Source: Eudoraea chungangensis
Lineage (GTDB): Bacteria > Bacteroidota > Bacteroidia > Flavobacteriales > Flavobacteriaceae
Reading direction: 5' to 3'
Assembly (NCBI RefSeq): GCF_029360665.1
Contig: NZ_JARDUB010000003.1
Location: 496,001 to 560,000, forward strand
Length of the DNA stretch: 64,000 bases
A program made the position numbers and the translations under genes. The notes under the pieces are model-generated. The model saw only the letters and a program-made list of their open reading frames with translations, made no database searches and was not told the DNA's origin. This document shows positions 53,999 through 62,594 of the stretch, piece by piece. Position 1 is the first letter of the stretch. Each line of letters begins with the position of its first letter.

Positions 53999-54976
53999 CT
54001 ACTGAGACCAAGAAGTAGGTTTTCGATCCCAGCGATGTTTTCTAAGTTTATTATATAAGTCTTTGGCTAATTCTTTTCCATCGCTCGTTGCGGTATTAGA
54101 CAATACGTTTCTGGCCTTTCGCATTCCAGGTATAGTGGTACTTACATCATCGTTCATTAGAATAAAGCGAAGTGCCATTTCCGCCATGGTCATATTTTCG
54201 GGAATCAGGGGTCGCAATAAGTCTGCCTTTGCCGCACTAGCTTCTAGGTTTTCGGGTACAAAATAACTCGATCTCCAATCACCTTCAGGAAAAACGGTTT
54301 CCTTGGTAATATTTCCAGTAAGTGTGCCCTCATCAAAAGGTACACGGGCAATTACTGCGATATTCAGGTCTCTACACAAGGGAAAAAGTGAATCCTCCGG
54401 AGCCTGATCAAAAATATTATAAATCACCTGAACGGCATCAATTAGCCCCGTCTTTATAGCCTTGATTCCGTTTTCTGGTTCCCATCGGTTTAAACTTAGG
54501 CCAATTGCAGCTATCTTGCCACTTTTCTTAAGGTCTTCCACGGCTCTTTGCCATTCTTCCTTATCTGTCCAGCCATCATCCCAGGTATGCAACTGTATAA
54601 GGTCTATTTGCTCCTGTCTAAGGTTTTTTAGTGTTTTATCCGTAAAATCCTTTATGTGTTCTGCAGGATAAGAATCTTCTAAGGTATACCCCGGCATGGC
54701 CGGCCATTTAAAGTTCTTTGGTGGTATTTTACTGGCTGTAAACAATTTCGTGGAGGGGTGTCTCTTCACCAAATTACCCAGTAATTTTTCGCTATGTCCT
54801 TCGCCATATCCCCATGCTGTGTCAAAAAAGTTAATACCATTTTCCACAGCAAGATCTAAAGAAGCTTCGGACTGTACATCGTCAGATTCTGTCCATCCGC
54901 CCATACCCCACATTCCATAACCTATTTCACTTACTTCCCATTGGGTTCTTCCAAATATTCTTTTTCTCATTTTCAA
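53999..54976 (-). CDS. aldo/keto reductase
   Basis: 325 residues. TIM-barrel AKR with INFFDTAWGYGEGHSEKLLG (catalytic Asp and Tyr), the lysine in FTASKIPPKN, and LIQLHTWDDG (His), giving an intact D-Y-K-H tetrad; RVPFDEGTLTG corresponds to the NADP-binding loop. It would reduce an aldehyde or ketone using NAD(P)H. It stands between an esterase gene (29 nt upstream on the minus strand) and a small membrane protein; no pathway is implied. The start may be the third residue (Met). Confidence 0.9.
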   Translation of the reverse strand: MKMRKRIFGRTQWEVSEIGYGMWGMGGWTESDDVQSEASLDLAVENGINFFDTAWGYGEGHSEKLLGNLVKRHPSTKLFTASKIPPKNFKWPAMPGYTLEDSYPAEHIKDFTDKTLKNLRQEQIDLIQLHTWDDGWTDKEEWQRAVEDLKKSGKIAAIGLSLNRWEPENGIKAIKTGLIDAVQVIYNIFDQAPEDSLFPLCRDLNIAVIARVPFDEGTLTGNITKETVFPEGDWRSSYFVPENLEASAAKADLLRPLIPENMTMAEMALRFILMNDDVSTTIPGMRKARNVLSNTATSDGKELAKDLYNKLRKHRWDRKPTSWSQ

Positions 54977-55004
54977 TTCTAAATTTATCTATTCCAAAAT
55001 AACA

Positions 55005-56741
55005 TTACTTATACCTCCAACTGTTTAGGTCTGCTCCTTCGGGAGCACTTTCCGCAATTCGCTTCATAATTTTTGGCACGTACATACTATTATAGCGTAA
55101 TCTGGAAATATGGTTTGGCTGATCCGGATCTCCATTCCAACAATGTTCTGCTCGGTCTCCATAAGTAACTTCCCCGTCGTAATAAGGGTCGGTTGTACTT
55201 TCTAGAAAATCTTCCATCATATAAACCGCATTATTTAGATAGTAATTATCCATATCACCGCAGTAAATATGAATTTTCCCTTTTAATTTTTCGCCCAGTT
55301 TGTCCCAATCTCTTTCTAGAATATGTCTCAAATCGTAATTCTCCTTCCAGTATTCGGCAACCTCAAGATCTATTTCTCCGCTTCTCTTGTCCCATATTCT
55401 CTTAGGATATCCTTCTTCATTTTGAGGAGAATAGGTTGCTTCCCAAATATCCCATTGCTGTCCGGACCTGGATTTATCACCTAGTACCAATTCTAATTGA
55501 TTTTCTTCGCGTATGGTGCTTTGAATTTGCCCCAAATAATCTCTATGCGCAGGCACCTCCAGGGTCTTATGATCACTTTCATAATAATAGGCATTGTTAT
55601 CTTCGTAAATATTAGTTAAACAGTAAGCCCTAAAATCTATAGGATCGGGACAAGCAGCAAAACAACCGTTGTATTCATCAGGATACTTAAGCTGTACCGC
55701 AAGAGCCTCCCAGCCTCCTGTTGAACCTCCATAAAGAAACCGAGCCCACCCTTCTCCTAAACCTCTAAACTCTTCCTCTATATATGGGATTAATTCATGT
55801 GTGATAGCATCACCGTAGGGGCCCTGACTTGCAGAATTAACGGCATAGGAATCGTCATAATAGGGTGTGGGATGCTGAATTTCAATAATCAAAAACCGTG
55901 GATAATCTGGATCATTCCATCTGCTGTAAAAATCATAAGCCTCTTGCTGTTGTATTATATTGTAACCCTTCACCTTAAACCTAGCGGCATAGTCTGGTTC
56001 TAAATTCGGATCAGGTGGAATTGTTCTAAATCCGCCAAAATCGTTAGGGAAATGTCCGTGAAAAATCATCAGAGGATATTTAGCTTCCGGGTGCTCCTCA
56101 AATCCTTTAGGCAAAAGTACATGTGCCCCTAGATACATGTCTCTTCCCCAAAAATTAGATAATTTTTCGGATCGAATTTTTATATGCTTAATCCATTCTG
56201 TGTCTTCCGGCTCTTCTATTGCAGGAATTATCTGATCCATAACCAATTCAAAGGATTCCGAAGAATTCGAGGGAATTGTAATCCTAACAGGTTTACTGTA
56301 TAGATTTCCCGGCGATCTATTCCATTGTTGTCCCTCTCCATTATCCATGGGCAGTTTTACGGTATGGCCGGTACTTAAATTAAACGTCTCATAAACATGC
56401 AACAGTCCCTGTACCCAATAGTCTCCTGGAGGTACTTCCGACATACTGGCATAAGGAAATCCAAGAGCATCCGCCTCCATCACAACGGCTTCCTTTGGCT
56501 GCATTCCCTCTATATTCTGACCAAAAATTAGCTGCGTATTGAGACCAGAACTAATTTGAAATCGCGGCTCTTTTTCATTATTACTAGAAAGCATTAGTAA
56601 TAATCTACCATCTTTAGCGGTTGTACTCACATTTTCAGTAAAAGAAATACTAAAGTTTACCGTATTTTGCTTCGTGGAATCTTCCTTACAACCTAGTAGG
56701 ATAGTAAGGCATAATAGTAGGAGGAAATATCTATTTTTCAT
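55005..56741 (-). CDS. esterase-like lipoprotein (alpha/beta fold, Ser nucleophile)
   Basis: 578 residues counted from the Met at 56741, chosen because it begins a lipoprotein signal (MKNRYF...LLGC); an earlier ATG at 56759 adds six residues of no signal-peptide character. The N-terminal 180 residues are beta-rich with no known family. The C-terminal domain is a PF00756-type esterase: MIFHGHF, GPYGDAITHELIPYIEEEF, nucleophile YGGSTGGW, and a late His in a 'DRAEHCWNGD' loop. It probably hydrolyses an ester on a surface glycan or exogenous substrate. Convergence with a carbohydrate gene is not seen. Confidence 0.85.
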   Translation of the reverse strand: MKNRYFLLLLCLTILLGCKEDSTKQNTVNFSISFTENVSTTAKDGRLLLMLSSNNEKEPRFQISSGLNTQLIFGQNIEGMQPKEAVVMEADALGFPYASMSEVPPGDYWVQGLLHVYETFNLSTGHTVKLPMDNGEGQQWNRSPGNLYSKPVRITIPSNSSESFELVMDQIIPAIEEPEDTEWIKHIKIRSEKLSNFWGRDMYLGAHVLLPKGFEEHPEAKYPLMIFHGHFPNDFGGFRTIPPDPNLEPDYAARFKVKGYNIIQQQEAYDFYSRWNDPDYPRFLIIEIQHPTPYYDDSYAVNSASQGPYGDAITHELIPYIEEEFRGLGEGWARFLYGGSTGGWEALAVQLKYPDEYNGCFAACPDPIDFRAYCLTNIYEDNNAYYYESDHKTLEVPAHRDYLGQIQSTIREENQLELVLGDKSRSGQQWDIWEATYSPQNEEGYPKRIWDKRSGEIDLEVAEYWKENYDLRHILERDWDKLGEKLKGKIHIYCGDMDNYYLNNAVYMMEDFLESTTDPYYDGEVTYGDRAEHCWNGDPDQPNHISRLRYNSMYVPKIMKRIAESAPEGADLNSWRYK

Positions 56742-56825
56742 GGAAGGTAATTTAGCCATAAAAGGTAGCTAATTCCCCATTAGCCTCAAAAACTCTTGAC
56801 AAGAATTCTCATCAATACCTATAGA

Positions 56826-57713
56826 CTAGTTGCCAGAAGTCAATTTTCTCTTTCTGGCAAGAAGAGTATTTTGCAAAAGCATGGCAATAGTCATGGGTCC
56901 TACCCCTCCTGGGACCGGAGTGATATAAGAGGCTTTTTTAGACACCTCATCATAAGCAACATCCCCAGTTATATAATAGCCTCTTTCCCGGGAGGTATCA
57001 GGCACTCTGGTAATTCCCACATCAATTATTACAGCACCATCTTTCACCATGTCTTCTTTCAGGAATCCTGGTACTCCTAATGCCGAAACAATAATATCTG
57101 CCTGAAGGGTTATTGCCTTTATATCTTTTGTTCTACTATGGGTTAAGGTTACCGTAGCATTTGCGCCAGCCCCCTTTCTACTTAGTAGAATGCTCATTGG
57201 TCTCCCTACAATGTTACTGCGGCCTATAACCACAGCGTGTTTTCCTTCGGTCTTTACCTTATACCGCTTTAAAAGTTCCATGATTCCGAAAGGTGTGGCC
57301 GGAATAAAAGATTCCATATCCAAAGCCATTTTACCAAAGTTGGTAGGGTGAAATCCATCAACATCTTTTTCCGGATCTACGGCCATCAATACTTTTTGCT
57401 CATCAATATGCTTGGGTAAGGGGAGTTGAACAATATAGCCGTCTATTTCAGGATCTTGGTTCAGTGCATTTACTAATGTTAATAATTCTTCCTCCGTCGT
57501 CTCCTCTGGCAAATGTTTAAGTGTTGACTCAAAACCAATTCTATTACACGATCTCACTTTACTTCCTACATAAGTTAGACTAGCCCCGTCGTTACCTACC
57601 AGAACAGCGGCTAAATGCGGCACTTTTTCCCCTCTTGCCTTTATCTCGGCAACTTCTTCTGCTATCTCTTCTTTTATTTTATTGGAAGTTTCTTTCCCGT
57701 TCAGTATGGTCAT
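56826..57713 (-). CDS. folD: FolD, methylenetetrahydrofolate dehydrogenase/cyclohydrolase
   Basis: 295 residues, normal length. Lys in YVGSKVRSC (catalytic Lys of the cyclohydrolase), DVDGFHP, the [13 protein letters not shown] loop (PATP where many FolDs have PCTP), [15 protein letters not shown] for NADP, and [11 protein letters not shown] at the C-terminus are all present. It interconverts 5,10-methylene- and 10-formyl-tetrahydrofolate in one-carbon metabolism. It starts 21 nt after ffh on the same strand, and the two are probably co-transcribed. Confidence 0.95.
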   Translation of the reverse strand: MTILNGKETSNKIKEEIAEEVAEIKARGEKVPHLAAVLVGNDGASLTYVGSKVRSCNRIGFESTLKHLPEETTEEELLTLVNALNQDPEIDGYIVQLPLPKHIDEQKVLMAVDPEKDVDGFHPTNFGKMALDMESFIPATPFGIMELLKRYKVKTEGKHAVVIGRSNIVGRPMSILLSRKGAGANATVTLTHSRTKDIKAITLQADIIVSALGVPGFLKEDMVKDGAVIIDVGITRVPDTSRERGYYITGDVAYDEVSKKASYITPVPGGVGPMTIAMLLQNTLLARKRKLTSGN

Positions 57714-57734
57714 AAATCTTGATGTTTATTGCCT

Positions 57735-59063
57735 TTATTTCATGTTTTGCATCATCTGCATCATTTTCTTACCGCCCCCTCCTTGCATCATCTTCATCAT
57801 TTTACTCATTTGATCAAATTGCTTAAGTAACTGGTTAACTTCTACAATAGTTCTTCCACTTCCCTTAGCAATACGCTTTTTTCTACTAGCATTGAGTACT
57901 GCAGGATTAGAACGTTCCCCTGGCGTCATGGAATGAATTATAGCTTCTACATGCTTAAAGGCATCATCATCTATATCTAAACCTTTCAGCGCCTTCCCTG
58001 CACCTGGAATCATTCCCATCAGGTCCTTCATGCTCCCCATCTTTTTTATCTGCTGGATCTGTTTTAAGAAATCGTCAAAGCCAAACTTATTTTTGGCAAT
58101 TTTTTTCTGAATTTTTCGTGCCTCTTCTTCATCAAATTGCTCTTGAGCTCTTTCTACTAAAGAAATAACATCGCCCATACCCAAAATCCTGTCTGCCATC
58201 CTGGACGGGTGAAAAACATCTATGGCATCCATCTTTTCGCCGGTACCGATAAACTTTATTGGCTTGTCAACAACAGACTTTATGGATATGGCTGCTCCTC
58301 CTCTAGTATCTCCGTCGAGCTTTGTCAAGATTACGCCATCAAAATTAAGAATGTCGTTAAAGGCTTTCGCTGTATTAACTGCATCCTGTCCGGTCATGGA
58401 ATCTACCACAAAAAGGATTTCCTCTGGTGAAATTGCCTTGCGAATATTAGCAATTTCTGTCATCATTTCCTCATCCACTGCAAGTCTACCTGCCGTATCT
58501 ATGATAACTACATCCAAACCTTTTTCCTTGGCAAACGAAATTCCTGCCTCTGCTATCGCTACTGGATTATTATTCTCTCTATCCGAATATACGTCAATCC
58601 CAATCTGTTCTCCAACCACATGAAGCTGATCAATTGCTGCCGGTCTGTAAACATCACAGGCCACTAATAACGGTTTCTTCGCTTTTTTGGTTTTTAGGTA
58701 ATTGGCAAGTTTCCCCGAAAAAGTAGTTTTACCAGACCCTTGTAAACCAGACATCAAAACAACGCTAGGATTTCCGGAGAGTCTAATTCCTTCGGCATCT
58801 CCTCCCATTAGCTCTGTAAGCTCGTCCTTAACAATTTTGACCATTAATTGGCCAGGCTGCAGGGAGGTCAAAACATTCTGACCCAGAGCTTTTTCTTTAA
58901 CCCGGTTGGTAAACTCTTTGGCTATTTTAAAATTAACATCTGCATCTAGTAGGGCCCTTCTAACTTCTTTGGTCGTTTCTGCAACATTTATCTCGGTTAT
59001 CTGACCGTGACCCTTTAATACATGTAGTGCCTTATCTAACTTCTCACTTAAATTATCAAACAT
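57735..59063 (-). CDS. ffh: signal recognition particle protein Ffh
   Basis: 442 residues. N-domain helices (MFDNLSEKLDKALHVLKG), GTPase G1 GLQGSGKTTFSGKL (about 106-119), DTAGRL (G3), TKLDGDTRGGA (G4/G5 region) and a C-terminal Met-rich M-domain ending MMKMMQGGGGKKMMQMMQNMK, which binds the signal sequence and SRP RNA. It targets membrane and secreted proteins co-translationally with FtsY; the SRP RNA gene is not in this window as far as I can see. A strong hairpin separates it from the upstream lipoprotein gene. Confidence 0.96.
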   Translation of the reverse strand: MFDNLSEKLDKALHVLKGHGQITEINVAETTKEVRRALLDADVNFKIAKEFTNRVKEKALGQNVLTSLQPGQLMVKIVKDELTELMGGDAEGIRLSGNPSVVLMSGLQGSGKTTFSGKLANYLKTKKAKKPLLVACDVYRPAAIDQLHVVGEQIGIDVYSDRENNNPVAIAEAGISFAKEKGLDVVIIDTAGRLAVDEEMMTEIANIRKAISPEEILFVVDSMTGQDAVNTAKAFNDILNFDGVILTKLDGDTRGGAAISIKSVVDKPIKFIGTGEKMDAIDVFHPSRMADRILGMGDVISLVERAQEQFDEEEARKIQKKIAKNKFGFDDFLKQIQQIKKMGSMKDLMGMIPGAGKALKGLDIDDDAFKHVEAIIHSMTPGERSNPAVLNASRKKRIAKGSGRTIVEVNQLLKQFDQMSKMMKMMQGGGGKKMMQMMQNMK

Positions 59064-59150
59064 TTGAACTATTTCTTACGTGTATAGAATTGCAAATTTA
59101 ACAATAAGAATGGGAAGTGGGAAGGTCTTGACCAGAAATAATAAACAGTA

Positions 59151-59183
59151 AAAAGGGTAACTTCCACTGGAAGCTACCCTTTT
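59151..59183 (-). terminator. strong hairpin terminator after the modular lipoprotein gene
   Basis: AAAAGGGTA-a-CTTCC-ACT-GGAAG-c-TACCCTTTT: a 14-bp stem with one mismatch and a 3-nt loop. On the minus strand it ends in TTTTTA just after the 59206 stop, as in a rho-independent terminator; on the plus strand it also ends TTTT, so it may work both ways. Confidence 0.8.
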
Positions 59184-59205
59184 CAAAAAAATGTGGGGCA
59201 AATGC

Positions 59206-60972
59206 TTAAATAATTCTTACTAATTCAAGCTGGTCATAACCTCCCCCATCATTCTCGTGCTTCAAATCTACACGCATCTCATCTATTTCCAAGATACTGT
59301 AGTCATTGGCTAAGGGATAGAAGTTGCTTCCCTGCTCGAAGGCAAGTATTAATTCTAATTTATTATTGGCATTTCTGAAAACAAACCATCTTCCGGAACT
59401 TATCACCATGGAATTCATGTCTCTCACCTCAAGAAGTCCATTTGTATTCATGACTAATGAATAGTCACTATATCCAGAAGTGGTTTCGTCTTCATTTTCA
59501 GCAAAGTAGGAAATCGCCCATTCTGTATCTCCAAATATATCTTTGATATAACTCACATCTTCATCGTTATTGTAATCCTGCTCACAATTTCGAATTAAAA
59601 CAAGCTCATAAAAGGTACCTTCTACGTTAAATTTTAATAATCTATCTTTTAAATCAGACAGCAACCATTCAAAGCTCACTCCAGGTTCGTCGCCCATAGT
59701 TATTGCCAAGACTGCTCTACCTGCATTATTCAGTTCTACTGCCCAGGTCCCTTCTATTACATTATTTTCATTACTCAACAAAACAACCCCGCCTTCATTG
59801 AATTCAAAAGAATAACCTAATAGTCTATTTAGGTGATCACCATTATTTTTTATTCGCTTAATGATCCATTCACATTCACCTAATATTTCTCTCAAAGTAT
59901 CCGGATTAGCTTCAAACAATTCACAAGCACTAACCATGATGATTTTGTTTCCTCCTTCGGCAAAAAGCTTAATTTTTCCCTGCTCCAATTCGTAAACCAA
60001 CCATTCCAGATTGAAATCAACCAAAACATCAAACTCTAGGCTAATTAATACCCCATGATCGGTCATACGTGTAGCCCACTGGCCCATTAAATTGTTCCCT
60101 GTTCTATCTTTAACAGTTACAGATCCATTTTCATTGAAATTCATTATGTAATCAAAGAACTGGTCTGTTTGATTAATTTCATCTCTAATAATCTCTTTAA
60201 TTAACCAAGGACACTTTACCAGTAATTCGTCTAAACGTTCTTTAGTAAAATCATCATCGTTATAATCGTTATCATCGTCTTCATCACAAGCTGCCTTTGT
60301 AGTTTCAATAGCATTCGCTAATTCGGCATTAGAGGTAACTTCCAGTTTAGAACCATCATATAATTCTAAGGTTATAGGGAAGTCTATACTAATTAGATCG
60401 CTTTCCTGAAGGTTAGCAAAAAATAACCTCAAGTCTTTGTCAGAAGTTACCGTTACAGAACCAGTTTCAACCTCGTTAAGATCAAAGGTGTACAAGGTAA
60501 TAGGATAGACAAAATCTATACATTCAATATCATCATCCTCTCCTCCTTCAATACATTCCTTAGCCAATGCAATTAGCTCTTCAGAATTATTTATTTCAAC
60601 TTCTGTAAAATCGGCCAGGGTAATAACTATTGGAAATATTATTTCTAAGATGTCATTGTCATCTTCCAATTCTTCAAATACCTCTTCTATAATTTGCAAA
60701 CCCTCTTTAGAGTCTACGGTTATTTCAATGCCATTGGCACGAACAGAATAGGGAAACTCAATTGCAAGACAGCTAGCGCCATCTACAATATTGTCATAAG
60801 ACCCGTCTCTAGAAACTGTCTTTTCCATAAGAAGGGCTGTGGTAGAATTTGCAACAATGGTCTGATTTTCATCGGCCTGAGGCAATTCTTCAAATTCGTC
60901 CTGACATCCTGTAAGGGTAAAAAACAAGATGAAAGCAAAAGCATGTAGGAAATTTTTAAAATAATTTTTCAT
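59206..60972 (-). CDS. modular repeat lipoprotein of unknown function
   Basis: 588 residues. Lipoprotein signal with lipobox TLTGC (Cys23). The body is two sets of internal repeats. Four copies of about 40 residues (about 68-108, 109-149, 151-193, 194-229) share '(I/F)xFP' then hydrophobic strands and 'VxSxxEL'. After an acidic Asp/Asn linker come three copies of about 100 residues (about 248-350, 360-463, 478-588) sharing CxW(I/L)IK, a FxFNxxG strand, GxW, LEF/..EWL and a closing Cys, resembling small lipocalin-like sandwiches. Paired Cys (C254/C350, C367/C463) suggest disulfides. It is divergent from the ECF sigma gene and carries a matching promoter. No function is known to me. Confidence 0.85.
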   Translation of the reverse strand: MKNYFKNFLHAFAFILFFTLTGCQDEFEELPQADENQTIVANSTTALLMEKTVSRDGSYDNIVDGASCLAIEFPYSVRANGIEITVDSKEGLQIIEEVFEELEDDNDILEIIFPIVITLADFTEVEINNSEELIALAKECIEGGEDDDIECIDFVYPITLYTFDLNEVETGSVTVTSDKDLRLFFANLQESDLISIDFPITLELYDGSKLEVTSNAELANAIETTKAACDEDDDNDYNDDDFTKERLDELLVKCPWLIKEIIRDEINQTDQFFDYIMNFNENGSVTVKDRTGNNLMGQWATRMTDHGVLISLEFDVLVDFNLEWLVYELEQGKIKLFAEGGNKIIMVSACELFEANPDTLREILGECEWIIKRIKNNGDHLNRLLGYSFEFNEGGVVLLSNENNVIEGTWAVELNNAGRAVLAITMGDEPGVSFEWLLSDLKDRLLKFNVEGTFYELVLIRNCEQDYNNDEDVSYIKDIFGDTEWAISYFAENEDETTSGYSDYSLVMNTNGLLEVRDMNSMVISSGRWFVFRNANNKLELILAFEQGSNFYPLANDYSILEIDEMRVDLKHENDGGGYDQLELVRII

Positions 60973-61004
60973 AACGATTTGGATTATTTGTTGTTCCCCT
61001 CTAA

Positions 61005-61032
61005 AACAATTAGGTTTTGAGAAACCCTACCT
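61005..61032 (-). promoter_or_regulatory. candidate ECF-sigma promoter for the modular lipoprotein gene
   Basis: On the minus strand AGGTAGGGTTT (61032-61022), 8 nt, CTAATTGTT (61013-61005), then 32 nt to the ATG at 60972. The same two boxes with identical 8-nt spacing precede fecR (61629-61656). Two matching sites aligned to two genes around an ECF sigma gene suggest they are its -35 and -10 elements. Confidence 0.6.
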
Positions 61033-61053
61033 CATTTTTAATTTTTTTTGAAA

Positions 61054-61061
61054 TATCTTTG
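61054..61061 (+). promoter_or_regulatory. Bacteroidota housekeeping -7 element before the ECF sigma gene
   Basis: TATCTTTG matches the TAnnTTTG -7 box of the primary sigma factor in Bacteroidota; no good TTG at -33 was found at the usual distance. A start about 7 nt downstream would put the transcript's 5' end near 61068, upstream of the ATG at 61093, and so argues against a TTG start at 61048. Confidence 0.45.
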
Positions 61062-61092
61062 GCAAAAACCATCCCCTTTAATAAATCGTATT

Positions 61093-61590
61093 ATGGACAA
61101 TGTATGTGAGGATGAAGTATTTAGCAACCTCTTTTCTACTCATTCTAAAACGGTATATAACTATATATATTATAAGTTCGGCAATGAAGAGAAAGCATAT
61201 GATGCCGTGCAAGAGGCTTTTATTAAACTTTGGGAGAATTGCGCCAAAGTTATTCCTGAAAAGGCCAAATCCTATGTTTATACGGTAGCCAATAACCTTT
61301 ATCTAAATGTAATCAAGGCAGAAAAAGTACGTTTAAAATATGCCAAACCTACCTATGAGATTTCTCACGAATCACCAGAATTTCTTTTAGAAGAGAAAGA
61401 ATACCAAGCTAAATTAGATGCAGCCTTAAACCGTCTACCTGAAAGTCAAAGAGCTACCTTTTTACTTAATCGAATTGATGGAAAAAAATATGCTGAAATA
61501 GCCGAAATGGAAGGTGTGAGTGTAAAAGCTATAGAAAAGAGAATGCATTTGGCCTTAAAAAGCCTAAGGGAAGAAATACATGGCATTTAA
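61093..61590 (+). CDS. ECF RNA polymerase sigma factor (FecI-like)
   Basis: 165 residues from the ATG at 61093. Region 2 is visible in 'F..LFSTHSKTVYNYIYYKFGNEEKAYDAVQEAFIKLWEN' and region 4 in LPESQRATFLLNRIDGKKYAEIAEMEGVSVKAIEKRM, with a short linker; this is a minimal sigma70 of the extracytoplasmic-function group. A TTG at 61048 would add 15 residues but lies ahead of the likely -7 element. The sigma factor should be held inactive by the FecR-like protein encoded 89 nt downstream, with the receptor as signal input. Region 4 DNA contacts cannot be read from sequence alone. Confidence 0.92.
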   Translation: MDNVCEDEVFSNLFSTHSKTVYNYIYYKFGNEEKAYDAVQEAFIKLWENCAKVIPEKAKSYVYTVANNLYLNVIKAEKVRLKYAKPTYEISHESPEFLLEEKEYQAKLDAALNRLPESQRATFLLNRIDGKKYAEIAEMEGVSVKAIEKRMHLALKSLREEIHGI

Positions 61591-61628
61591 AATTTGAACC
61601 AAGGATTACCTAATTTTTATAATCCTCT

Positions 61629-61656
61629 AGGTAGGGTTTTTTATATGCTACTTGTT
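61629..61656 (+). promoter_or_regulatory. candidate ECF-sigma promoter for the fecR-receptor pair
   Basis: AGGTAGGGTTT (61629-61639), 8 nt, CTACTTGTT (61648-61656), then 23 nt to the fecR ATG. The two boxes and spacing match those upstream of the divergent modular lipoprotein gene, and several positions between them also agree. Confidence 0.6.
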
Positions 61657-61679
61657 ATAAAGATATAAAGATAGAAATC

Positions 61680-62594
61680 ATGCAAGAGAATTACCTGGCA
61701 AAATGGCTTGCTAATGAACTAACAGAGGAAGAACTGGAGCTATTTAAAAAGTCTCCAGAATATGAGTCCTATGTGAAGTTAAAGAAGGCTTCTGCTTCTT
61801 TGAAGGCTCCAGATTTTGACAGTAGTAGAGTTTTACGGGCTGTAGAAGCCAGAAAGGATAAAAAGGAGACAAAAGTAATCTCCATTGCTAAACATCCTAA
61901 ACTATATCGGTATGCTGCGGCCATAGTTATATTGGTTGCCACCTCTTATTTCTATATTTCTACTTTAGACGACAAAGTAAGCACTCAATACGCAGAAAGA
62001 GAACAAGTTGTTCTCCCGGATCAATCGGAAATAATCCTTAATGCGGACTCTGAAATAAGCTACAGCAAAAAAGACTGGTCTAGGAAAAGAAAGATTGCAT
62101 TAGAGGGAGAAGCTTTCTTTAAGGTAGCAAAAGGGAAAAAGTTTACCGTACATACATCACAGGGACAGGTTGCGGTTCTTGGCACCCAGTTTAATGTAGA
62201 AAACAGAAAGGACTTCTTTGAAGTAAGTTGTTATGAAGGACTGGTGCAAGTGTCCTATAAAGGTGAAAAAATTGAACTTCCAGCCGGATCTTCGCTTGTA
62301 GTAATAAACGGATCTATTACACATACTGAAGTGCCAAAAAATGCCAGCCCATCCTGGTTGTTAAACGAGAGTACTTTTAAAAGTATTCCACTTCTTTATG
62401 TGTTGGATGAATTGGAAAGACAATATGATCTTGAAATTAGCACGCAAAATATTGATCTAAATCAGGCATTTACAGGATCTTTTAGCAACACAAGTTTAAA
62501 TTTAGCGTTACAGAGTATTAGTACTCCCTATCAAATAGCCTATTCTTTGGAAGGGAACAAAGTGCTATTTTATGCTGAAAGCGCCACGAAATAA
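61680..62594 (+). CDS. FecR-like anti-sigma/regulator protein
   Basis: 304 residues. Cytoplasmic N-terminal region (1-78) with the WLANELTEEELELFKKS opening common to Bacteroidota FecR, one transmembrane helix (about 81-97), then a periplasmic FecR domain (about 105-205; LPDQSEIILNADSEISY, LEGEAFFKV, VLGTQFNV) and a C-terminal DUF4974 region (about 230-300; FKSIPLLYVLDELERQYDLEI). It senses the receptor's STN domain in the periplasm and controls the sigma factor. Its last 23 nt overlap the start of the receptor gene. Confidence 0.92.
   Translation: MQENYLAKWLANELTEEELELFKKSPEYESYVKLKKASASLKAPDFDSSRVLRAVEARKDKKETKVISIAKHPKLYRYAAAIVILVATSYFYISTLDDKVSTQYAEREQVVLPDQSEIILNADSEISYSKKDWSRKRKIALEGEAFFKVAKGKKFTVHTSQGQVAVLGTQFNVENRKDFFEVSCYEGLVQVSYKGEKIELPAGSSLVVINGSITHTEVPKNASPSWLLNESTFKSIPLLYVLDELERQYDLEISTQNIDLNQAFTGSFSNTSLNLALQSISTPYQIAYSLEGNKVLFYAESATK

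Noticed and set aside
61048-61092. TTG-initiated 15-residue N-terminal extension of the ECF sigma factor
   Set aside because: It would start upstream of the likely TATCTTTG element, and the ATG at 61093 gives the normal ECF N-terminus.
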